Virus record (IMG/VR): IMGVR_UViG_3300009660_000002
Coordinates: 1 to 37,298 of that record
DNA length: 37,298 nucleotides
Direction: 5' to 3' (one strand)
DNA from: a virus
Shown here: positions 8,328 through 13,788 of the stretch, piece by piece
Layout of the letters: the number at the start of each line of letters is the position of its first letter
Numbering within the stretch: position 1 is the first letter of the stretch
Notes under the pieces: model-generated
Told to the model about the DNA's origin: nothing
The model's database searches: none
What the model saw: only the letters and a program-made list of their open reading frames with translations
Made by a program: the position numbers and the translations under genes

Positions 8328-8435
8328 CTACAGCCAGGGCCAAGCCACCAGCACGAGCGCCGTAACTGCACCGCCAACCACCGCGCCCAGCAGGGCGATG
8401 CAGATGAACAGCCGACGAAAGTCGAAATCGAACAT
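8328..8435 (-). CDS. Small single-pass membrane protein, 35 aa
   Basis: The ORF (M-F-D-F-D-F-R-R-L-F-I-C-I-A-L-L-G-A-V-V...) begins with a charged segment followed by about 24 hydrophobic residues, ending W-P-W-L. This is a clear transmembrane segment. A GAGGTG ribosome-binding site precedes the ATG. It is the first ORF after two tandem terminators that follow the tRNA gene, so it should be transcribed only when late antitermination operates. A holin-like or membrane accessory role is possible but not shown. Confidence 0.55.
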   Translation of the reverse strand: MFDFDFRRLFICIALLGAVVGGAVTALVLVAWPWL

Positions 8436-8449
8436 GCGGCACCTCAAAT

Positions 8450-8482
8450 AAAAAAGCCGCCAGCGCATTGAGGCGCGGCGGC
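8450..8482 (-). terminator. Intrinsic terminator ahead of late genes
   Basis: GCCGCC (8456-8461) pairs with GGCGGC (8477-8482), extended by GCGC/GCGC inside with one bulge. On the minus strand it is followed by six T residues (TTTTTTATT). It is the last of three terminators between the Q-like gene and the late genes. Confidence 0.75.
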
Positions 8483-8502
8483 AAAAACCCGGCATGCCGG
8501 GC
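8483..8502 (-). terminator. Intrinsic terminator just downstream of the tRNA gene
   Basis: CCCGGC (8488-8493) and GCCGGG (8496-8501) form a compact GC stem (5 bp plus tetraloop) followed on the minus strand by TTTTT. It begins 11 nt after the tRNA CCA and probably ends the tRNA transcript in the absence of antitermination. Confidence 0.7.
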
Positions 8503-8512
8503 AAGGAGACAC

Positions 8513-8586
8513 TGGAGCGGGTGAAGGGAATCGAACCCTCGTCGTAAGCTTGGAAGGCTTCCGCTCTACCATTGAGCTACACCCGC
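8513..8586 (-). tRNA. tRNA-Gly (anticodon TCC), CCA encoded
   Basis: The minus strand reads as a full cloverleaf. The acceptor is GCGGGTG/CACCCGC, the D-arm is GCTC-AATGGTA-GAGC, the anticodon loop is CTTCCAA (anticodon TCC) and the T-arm is GAGGG-TTCGATT-CCCTT. The discriminator is T, followed by an encoded CCA. The anticodon stem has one mismatch at its base (G-A). It reads GGA and, by wobble, GGG codons. It is flanked by terminators and lies between the Q-like regulator and late genes, as phage tRNAs often do. Its anticodon cannot suppress the amber codon in the repressor gene. Confidence 0.95.
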
Positions 8587-8619
8587 AAAATCTGGCACCG
8601 GTTACAGCGTCCGTCTAAA

Positions 8620-8787
8620 TCAGTCCCGCTCGTCGCACTCGGCCTGCGCCTGGCGCTCAGCCGCAATCAGCGCCCAGCCCAGCTCCCGGCGAATTTCGTC
8701 AGGTGTTGCCGGCGGCTCGACTGAATGCGTGCGGCGCTCCAGGTACTCGCATACCAGGCAATGCGGCGAGTGGGTTGTTTCGGTCAT
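8620..8787 (-). CDS. Small hypothetical protein with Cys pair, 55 aa
   Basis: The start at 8787 is chosen because GAGGTCGCC precedes the ATG; the frame stays open upstream to 8862 but crosses a terminator. The product (M-T-E-T-T-H-S-P-H-C-L-V-C-E-Y-L-E-R-R) has a C-x-x-C pair with a nearby His, and a helical C-terminus (D-E-I-R-R-E-L-G-W-A-L-I-A-A-E-R). It may bind zinc. It lies between the first terminator and the tRNA gene. No family is recognised. Confidence 0.6.
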   Translation of the reverse strand: MTETTHSPHCLVCEYLERRTHSVEPPATPDEIRRELGWALIAAERQAQAECDERD

Positions 8788-8815
8788 GGCGACCTCGAAG
8801 AGTGGACGCGCAAAT

Positions 8816-8839
8816 AGAAAAGCCACCTCAAGGGTGGCT
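8816..8839 (-). terminator. Intrinsic terminator after the Q-like gene
   Basis: AGCCACC (8821-8827) and GGTGGCT (8833-8839) form a 7-bp stem with a 5-nt loop. The minus-strand transcript continues TTTC. It is the first of three terminators on the path from the Q-like gene to the late genes. Confidence 0.7.
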
Positions 8840-9052
8840 TCGTGCTTCGGTGTTGCTCCCACGGCTATCGTGCGTAGTGAGCGGCAAATTCAAGGCGAGC
8901 AGGTCCGATGCGGGTCCGGGTACTGTCGCGAGTTCCGGCTATCGGTGGCGCGGTGCGCACATTACGATTTCCGAAAGACTTTACTTGAATTGCAAGCCCT
9001 CATTATACATAAAAACACTCTTTGTAAACACAGACTTAAAGAAAAATCTACG

Positions 9053-9595
9053 CTACTGGTCGCCTCCACGCAACAGGCCGGAGGCGCGCCCTTTGTGGCT
9101 GTCGGAAATGGCGCTCAACTCGCTCACCATATCCTTGACGCGCTCCAGCTCCAGGCCTGCCGCCCCCTGCACGGCCGCCGAGCCAGTGCCCTTGCACGAA
9201 GTGCAGATACCATTCCCCAACAGCACCTTGACGCCGGTGCCGCTGCAACCCAAGCACTTGCTGTCGAGCCAATGCGCCAGCGACTTCTCAGCCACACGGC
9301 GATACAGCGCCTGCGCCGACTGCGCATCCCAGGCCGTATTTTCCGGCACCCAGCGCCGAGCCCGGCCGCGCCGGATCACCTCGGCCGTCCAGATGCGCAG
9401 CAGCTGCGCCAGGTTCTGGTGGTTGCCCTCGAACATGCGCGTGAGCGTGCCGTCGGCGTATTTCACGCGACACAGCAGCGCGCCGATATCGCCGGCCAAC
9501 GCGGCGGCGGCCAGCGGGTCCGTCTGGTGGTGCTGCGCGTCGTCCATCAGGTTGCTCGATCCAATCGACGCAATGTACTTTTCAGCAAATCCCAT
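9053..9595 (-). CDS. Q-like late antiterminator candidate with DnaJ-type zinc finger
   Basis: This 180-residue protein has a helical N-terminal 110 residues (R-I-W-T-A-E-V-I-R-R-G-R-A-R-R-W near 67-83). It is followed by two C-x-x-C-x-G-x-G motifs (C114/C117 and C131/C134), the zinc-binding pattern of DnaJ and of some phage Q-type antitermination proteins. Position is the main functional clue: it is downstream of RusA at the end of the early leftward operon and directly upstream of three intrinsic terminators and the late genes, as Q is in lambdoid phages. It should modify RNA polymerase to read through these terminators. A different zinc-binding regulator is possible. Confidence 0.6.
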   Translation of the reverse strand: MGFAEKYIASIGSSNLMDDAQHHQTDPLAAAALAGDIGALLCRVKYADGTLTRMFEGNHQNLAQLLRIWTAEVIRRGRARRWVPENTAWDAQSAQALYRRVAEKSLAHWLDSKCLGCSGTGVKVLLGNGICTSCKGTGSAAVQGAAGLELERVKDMVSELSAISDSHKGRASGLLRGGDQ

Positions 9596-10102
9596 GCTCT
9601 ACTCCTGTCCGAATTCGACAATCGTAGCATGCGATGTCCGCAGCCTGGCAGATGTAAGCGTCAGGAGCTGCGCAAGCTATGTGTCGCTAACTTTAGCTAA
9701 AACAAAAAAAACCTCAATATGTACCTGACACAAGGTTCGCACACTCGGCGCCAAGCTGGATTGCGGACAAACTCTCTAAGGTTGTTGATGAAATTTCCCG
9801 CATCGCTACTATCATAAAGAAACCTTGATGTCCGGTAACAAGAACGTTCGGGAACCTCATTAGGCGCTGAAAAATATAGTTCAAAAAAGTGTCATCCTAA
9901 TTTACCCACGCTTCTGGCCATAATATTAAACTTCAATAGTTATAATTAGTTACAAAGCGAGTATTTGCGTGACATTTTCAAGCATATATCGATTTCAAAT
10001 AAAATTATTTTGAAAAATGTTTTTTCCCACAACAAGAGGTGTAGTATTTCTTTCAGCTGAGTCGTTACATTTCTTTTATTTTACATTGAAAGGTAATTTA
10101 TC
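9596..10102 (+). other. AT-rich non-coding stretch upstream of plus-strand cassette
   Basis: About 500 nt without a convincing ORF on either strand. Base composition drops sharply to AT-rich from about 9660, unlike the GC-rich operon on both sides. It contains an inverted repeat TTTCAAA (9993-9999) / TTTGAAA (10009-10015). I could not assign a clear -35/-10 pair, though the cassette gene needs its own promoter here. The composition marks it as foreign to the surrounding operon. Confidence 0.5.
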
Positions 10103-10492
10103 ATGAGCAATGTACCTGTACCGGGAAACTATGTTTCTGAAGATAAGAATTTCACCTTCAAAATAAGTTCGGCCGATTCCTCGAATGGCGTCATCACCGG
10201 CGTGTATAACGCAAACTACAGCCCTGTCGGCCCACTGACCGCCGAAGGTCAAATTGGCAACTACGCATGGGTGTTTAACAAGAGCCAAGGCAGGGATGGC
10301 GTAGCACCATTCACCATCGGTTTTGGCGGCAGTTCTCGTCCTGACGGCCGTCCATATTGCATTAACGATGTTTGGACTGGAGCCTACCAAACTGATAACA
10401 GCATTCTCGCCGAGGGCGTGCGCTCGTTCGTAAATCAGGACGGCGTGATCCAGGTCCGCAGCCTCGGCACATTGCGTTTCGCAATCGCTTAA
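10103..10492 (+). CDS. Cassette (moron) protein, possible avidin-like beta barrel
   Basis: This 129-residue protein has an AAAGGT ribosome-binding site. There is no signal peptide and no predicted helix; the sequence alternates short beta strands and turns. Segments resemble avidin/streptavidin strands in order: G-N-Y near residue 8, N-G-V-I-T-G-V-Y near 29-36, W-V-F-N near 57, and D-V-W-T-G-A-Y-Q near 91, compared with T-W, G-x-L-T-G-x-Y, W and W-S-G-Q-Y in avidins. The strand after W-T-G-A-Y lacks the usual biotin-contact Trp, so biotin binding is doubtful. It is oriented against the operon, in AT-rich flanks, which is typical of lysogenic conversion genes. The fold assignment is tentative. 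Confidence 0.7.
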   Translation: MSNVPVPGNYVSEDKNFTFKISSADSSNGVITGVYNANYSPVGPLTAEGQIGNYAWVFNKSQGRDGVAPFTIGFGGSSRPDGRPYCINDVWTGAYQTDNSILAEGVRSFVNQDGVIQVRSLGTLRFAIA

Positions 10493-10580
10493 CTAGCACC
10501 AGTAGTACGAAAATCAAGTAATGATTTTATGTAACCACTCAGCCAAATTTAATAAAATCATTTACACAAGCATCGCTTTC

Positions 10581-10619
10581 TTTATCGATTATTACCTCAC
10601 CACAATTAATATCGATAAA
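10581..10619. repeat. Perfect 9-bp inverted repeat after the cassette gene
   Basis: TTTATCGAT (10581-10589) and ATCGATAAA (10611-10619) are perfect inverted copies separated by 21 nt, about 90 nt past the cassette stop. The stem is AT-rich and no T run follows. It could be a weak terminator, a protein-binding site or a mobility scar. Confidence 0.5.
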
Positions 10620-10625
10620 TTTCTT

Positions 10626-10787
10626 TCAAAATATAGTAGTTTCTCTCCTTCCAAGGAAATAAGCCTTGCCCATCGCCTCGCTAGCCTGGAAGCCGGGCAT
10701 TTCGAACGTGATGGCGCGGCGCATGCCTGGCGGCAGCACGGCGGGCTTGGGGCTGTAGCGCTTGCGCGGCTTCTTGTTGGTGCTCAT
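10626..10787 (-). pseudogene. C-terminally truncated small phage protein
   Basis: The ORF overlaps the RusA stop by ATGA and has GGAGG upstream, so it is a translated member of the operon. It starts M-S-T-N-K-K-P-R-K-R-Y-S-P-K-P, a basic start common in small Burkholderiales phage proteins. After G-F-Q-A-S-E-A-M-G-K-A-Y the composition changes to AT-rich and the frame stops within about 12 codons. I infer that insertion of the plus-strand cassette removed the original 3' end. It encodes 53 residues. Confidence 0.55.
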
Positions 10788-11215
10788 GCGGCCTCCCCTG
10801 GCATTTCCCGCACGACCACGTTGGCGTGCGGTGTTTCGGAATAGAGCTTCTGCAGGCTGATGCTGACCACCTGGGCATCATCGCGCCACACGATGCCGTT
10901 GCAGCCATCCTTGATCCCCTTGAGGACGTTATCGGCGTCTGGCTTCTTCGTCGCGCAGATCGTGCCGGCGACAGCCAGCGCGCGGCGCTTGTTCGACCAG
11001 CTGGCCGGGATTTGCAGCGCCAGGATTATGGTCAGATCAATCGGCGCAGCACTGGGCGTGGCGCCGGCCATGGCGGCAGTTGCAGCCAGCTTGACCAGAT
11101 TTTCGTAACTGGCCGTCTTGGCGGGGGTGTAGGCAACGACGGCCTTGCCGCGACGCGAGAACTTCGGCCGACCTTTCGCTACCGGCTGACCGGGGATAAC
11201 AAAAACAACGTTCAT
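10784..11215 (-). CDS. rusA: RusA-family Holliday junction resolvase
   Basis: This 143-residue endonuclease resolves four-way DNA junctions. The family signature is clear: G-Q-P-V-A-K-G-R-P-K-F near residue 9, then K-K-P-D-A-D-N-V-L-K-G-I-K-D with catalytic acidic residues D93 and D95, Lys at 99, and W-R-D-D-A-Q-V-V with D112/D113. The length is typical. It lies just before the Q-like gene in the leftward operon, as in lambdoid nin regions, and would process branched intermediates made by the RecT/YqaJ system on the other arm. Confidence 0.93.
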   Translation of the reverse strand: MNVVFVIPGQPVAKGRPKFSRRGKAVVAYTPAKTASYENLVKLAATAAMAGATPSAAPIDLTIILALQIPASWSNKRRALAVAGTICATKKPDADNVLKGIKDGCNGIVWRDDAQVVSISLQKLYSETPHANVVVREMPGEAA

Positions 11216-11322
11216 TTGAACCTCTTAAAAATAATGTTTTTCATGTGCGGTAATCAATGTGGCTCAGCGCACAGACCAACAAACGCCTAAACCGCAGACT
11301 TAACTAAACAACAAGGAAATAT

Positions 11323-11559
11323 ATGAAAACCACAATATTCAGTCGTTTGGCTCAGTACGGAAAATTCACCATCGAAGCCACCGCACTCAAAATCGAATCC
11401 TCTTGGTATCCGCGATACCGCATCTCCGATGGCCTGCTAGCTCTCGATTTTTCGGAGCGTCAGTGCAATGAGGGATATCCCAGCACCGAGGCAGCTGTCG
11501 ATATCGCTGTGCAGCACGCCATGTTCGATTTGGATTTCGGCGGCAGTCTTCCTGCCTAA
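11323..11559 (+). CDS. Cassette protein of DUF6566-like type, 78 aa
   Basis: The ORF has an AAGGAAAT ribosome-binding site. The product has the pattern F-T-I-E-A-T-A ... W-Y-P-R-Y-R-I-S-D-G, then P-S-T-E-A-A-V-D-I-A-V-Q-H-A-M-F-D-L-D. A short beta sheet is followed by a helix with A-x-x-I-A-x-x-x-A. This resembles small DUF6566-like proteins and also the cassette protein at 16984-17229. Function is unknown. It is oriented against the operon between RusA and the DUF6475 gene. Confidence 0.65.
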   Translation: MKTTIFSRLAQYGKFTIEATALKIESSWYPRYRISDGLLALDFSERQCNEGYPSTEAAVDIAVQHAMFDLDFGGSLPA

Positions 11560-11564
11560 CTCCC

Positions 11565-11873
11565 GTGAAAACCCATCCATTGGCGGCGCACGATTCCGCT
11601 AGCGTTGACCTCGAGACGAACGGATTACTGCGCAGCTTATTTCGTGACCTCGAACTATCACTGGTTCCATTTGAGTTTGCTATTGACTCTGGGGATCGAC
11701 TCAAAGCGACGGCACTACAATCCCACATTGAGTTAATTTGCGCAGCAATGCTCGTCCTTTACGACAAAAAGAAGATTGCAGCTGAGCGAGCGAATAATTT
11801 AATCAGCACTCACCTGAATCTTTCACTAGCGCCTCCCAGTTCAATTTATTTCGACCCGGACATCACCTCGTAG
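11565..11873 (+). CDS. Hypothetical protein of plus-strand cassette, 102 aa (GTG start)
   Basis: The ORF begins with GTG 6 nt after the stop of the preceding cassette gene and has no separate strong ribosome-binding site, so translation is probably coupled. The product (M-K-T-H-P-L-A-A-H-D-S-A-S-V-D-L-E-T-N-G) looks mostly helical, with S-H-I-E-L-I-C-A-A-M-L-V-L-Y-D-K-K-K-I near residues 52-70. No family is recognised. It forms a two-gene cassette with its neighbour. Confidence 0.55.
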   Translation: MKTHPLAAHDSASVDLETNGLLRSLFRDLELSLVPFEFAIDSGDRLKATALQSHIELICAAMLVLYDKKKIAAERANNLISTHLNLSLAPPSSIYFDPDITS

Positions 11874-11921
11874 CAGACAGCCCTTCCTCGCAGCGTGGCG
11901 GTAGCTGAATTTAAGCCGCAT
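11841..11921 (-). pseudogene. Possible truncated start of an operon gene
   Basis: After the DUF6475 gene stop, a GAGGCG ribosome-binding site and ATG open an ORF (M-R-L-K-F-S-Y-R-H-A-A-R-K-G) that ends after 26 codons inside the tail of the plus-strand cassette gene. I read it as the surviving 5' end of an operon gene cut by cassette insertion. Chance occurrence is possible because the ORF is short. Confidence 0.25.
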
Positions 11922-11934
11922 CGCGTTTTGCGCC

Positions 11935-12585
11935 TCAACCATAACCCACCATCCGTTGTGCGGCAGCCGTTGGGCTTGCCAATGCGCCTGCGGGCCGCAT
12001 GGAGATCAAAGGCTGTGCCGTGCCGCTGGCCATCACGCGCTGGGCAAGCGACTGATCCCCGATCAGGGTGGGCGCCTCGCCGCCAAACCCTGCCTGCGCG
12101 TTCTGCGCCTCGGCCAGGCCCACCAGGACCGGCGGGTAATCGGGGCATTCGTTGCGCATGCGATAGCCGCGGTACCGGTTTTCGAACTCCTTGGCAACGA
12201 AGGGCCATTCCTTCTCAGTCTTCGCGCCCAATGCAGTCCAGCCACCCATTTCCGTCAGCACGCGGTGCACCAGGGCATCATCGAAAGCCACGCTGCGGTA
12301 GGTGCCAACAACCCGTAGCGCGCGATCAACCTTGGCCCAAGCTACCAGCGCCGAATCCTGCGTGGTGCCGCCCATCATTCGGATCAGATCGGCCGGCTTC
12401 GGCGCGAACTGGCCGCTATCAGGATTGCGCACGTGGCGGTCAAAGGCCTGACGCACAGCGGACAGGTCGTACTGCCGGAGAGCGCCCCACCAGATCGTGA
12501 TGGCGAATTCGCTGGCGGCGCGCCCGTAAAGCTCGGTGATCGCGCCTACCATGCCGGCGAATTCCTCGTAGTCATCCTGCGTCAT
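11935..12585 (-). CDS. DUF6475-type replication module protein
   Basis: This 216-residue protein has its start fixed at 12585 by AAGGAGGTCTGC before the ATG; the frame is open further upstream inside the previous gene. The N-terminus M-T-Q-D-D-Y-E-E-F-A-G-M-V-G-A-I-T-E-L-Y-G-R and the later R-H-V-R-N-P-D-S-G-Q-F-x-P-K-P-A-D and G-G-W-T-A-L-G segments match DUF6475-like proteins that follow DUF1376 genes in Burkholderiales phages. It overlaps the DUF1376 gene by 14 nt. By position it may act as helicase loader or replication accessory like lambda P, which is inference. Confidence 0.75.
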   Translation of the reverse strand: MTQDDYEEFAGMVGAITELYGRAASEFAITIWWGALRQYDLSAVRQAFDRHVRNPDSGQFAPKPADLIRMMGGTTQDSALVAWAKVDRALRVVGTYRSVAFDDALVHRVLTEMGGWTALGAKTEKEWPFVAKEFENRYRGYRMRNECPDYPPVLVGLAEAQNAQAGFGGEAPTLIGDQSLAQRVMASGTAQPLISMRPAGALASPTAAAQRMVGYG

Positions 12586-13384
12586 GCAGACCTCCTTGCG
12601 TTGCTGCGTTACCGAAAATCCTCGCCTTGGCCCGCTCGGCGGCGGCCATGGTCTGGCCGTAGACCGTGCTGGCACCCTGCCCTCGCCCGGCCTGCGAGGC
12701 GTGCTGTGTAATCCATTCGGCCTTGAAGCCGCGCCATCCCCTCTCGCAGCAGATGCGCAAAGCGCCCTCCAAGGTCAAACCGGCCTTTTCCGCTTCGCGC
12801 ACGATGCCCTGGATCGCAGTCTTCGTGATCGGCGCCTTGTGCTTGGTCCGCAGGGCCTTGAAGTCAGCAACGATCTGCGGATCGATCTCGGAAAGCAGAT
12901 CGTCGGGAGCCGGAGGCGACTTGTCTTTTGTTTTTACTGGTTTATGGTTATTGGTTATTGGTTCTTGGTTAGTTTTTGATCCGGTTTCAGCCGGGTTGCC
13001 AGTAGCATCCAAATCGAAACCCGATGGAAACCCGCTAGGTTCTTGATTGGTTGTTGATTGCTTGCGGGGGCGACCGCCCAGCCTCCCATTTGCTTTCGCT
13101 GTTTCTGCCTTCACGTGGTAGTCGGCAATGACTTGCTCGCACACCTCATGACGGTATCCGTCATCTGTTTTGATGAATTTGAAGCGAAGCAGGCGCTCAA
13201 CAATCACACGCTCATCTGCCGTCTCGACGCCCAGGGCGTCACATAGCACATCGATATCGAGCGGAAGTGGTGCCTCGACGTCGTAATAGACATCCATCAT
13301 GTCCCGGTAAATCCAGCGAGCCTGGCGAGACATATTCACGGTCCCGGAGCGGAAGTCGCCGATGTGGAAAGGGTAATAGTTCAA
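12572..13384 (-). CDS. DUF1376 replication initiator-like protein
   Basis: This 270-residue protein begins M-N-Y-Y-P-F-H-I-G-D-F, the hallmark of DUF1376 (Y-Y-x-x-H-x-G-D-Y/F). It continues with R-Q-A-R-W-I-Y-R-D-M-M-D-V-Y-Y, a winged-helix-like region, R-L-G-G-R-P-R-K near residue 100, and a Gln/Asn/Pro-rich linker (about 107-155) with two degenerate T-N-Q-E-P repeats. The C-terminal part is helical (I-V-R-E-A-E-K-A-G-L-T-L-E-G-A-L). Such proteins occupy the place of lambda O and probably bind the phage origin; no clear iterons were seen inside this gene. It overlaps the preceding gene by 4 nt. Confidence 0.82.
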   Translation of the reverse strand: MNYYPFHIGDFRSGTVNMSRQARWIYRDMMDVYYDVEAPLPLDIDVLCDALGVETADERVIVERLLRFKFIKTDDGYRHEVCEQVIADYHVKAETAKANGRLGGRPRKQSTTNQEPSGFPSGFDLDATGNPAETGSKTNQEPITNNHKPVKTKDKSPPAPDDLLSEIDPQIVADFKALRTKHKAPITKTAIQGIVREAEKAGLTLEGALRICCERGWRGFKAEWITQHASQAGRGQGASTVYGQTMAAAERAKARIFGNAATQGGLHDAG

Positions 13385-13788
13385 GGCGCCACCTCCTGGG
13401 AGCGCGCCGCGCCGAACAGCGCAGCCACCAGAGGATCACCCGCAGCGGCGGCTTTGCGGATCCAGTACTTGCTGCGCCAGCGCGCCTGCATACGGTCCCA
13501 GCGGCCGTCCTGCTTGGCCTTGGCCTCAAAGCGCAGCCGGGTCTGAAGCTTCGTTTGATGCTTCAGGCGGCACGGCGCATCAGGCAGGCTGCCGACGGCA
13601 TACACGGCCATGGCCGCGCCAGCGCGCGGGTGGCGCTTCCAGCTGCAGATGTAAATCTTGCGCTCGGCATGCAGCTGGTTGACCCAGCGCAGCACGGTGG
13701 CCTGACTGACGCCTGACTTGATGACGATATCGGCCTTGGTACCGGGCATGGCGCCCAGCACGAATTCACTGAAATTTGCGCGCGTCAC
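13381..13788 (-). CDS. Winged-helix DNA-binding protein, 135 aa
   Basis: Residues 1-70 read as a winged helix: P-G-T-K-A-D-I-V-I-K-S-G-V-S-Q-A-T-V-L-R-W-V-N-Q-L has helix-turn-helix spacing, followed by R-K-I-Y-I-C-S-W as wing strands. The C-terminal half is basic. It overlaps both neighbours by 4 nt, so it is translationally coupled inside the replication block. A regulatory or replication accessory role is likely; no named family. Confidence 0.7.
   Translation of the reverse strand: MTRANFSEFVLGAMPGTKADIVIKSGVSQATVLRWVNQLHAERKIYICSWKRHPRAGAAMAVYAVGSLPDAPCRLKHQTKLQTRLRFEAKAKQDGRWDRMQARWRSKYWIRKAAAAGDPLVAALFGAARSQEVAP

Noticed and set aside
8513-8586. Suppressor tRNA that would read the repressor amber codon
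   Set aside because: The anticodon is TCC (glycine), which cannot pair with UAG.
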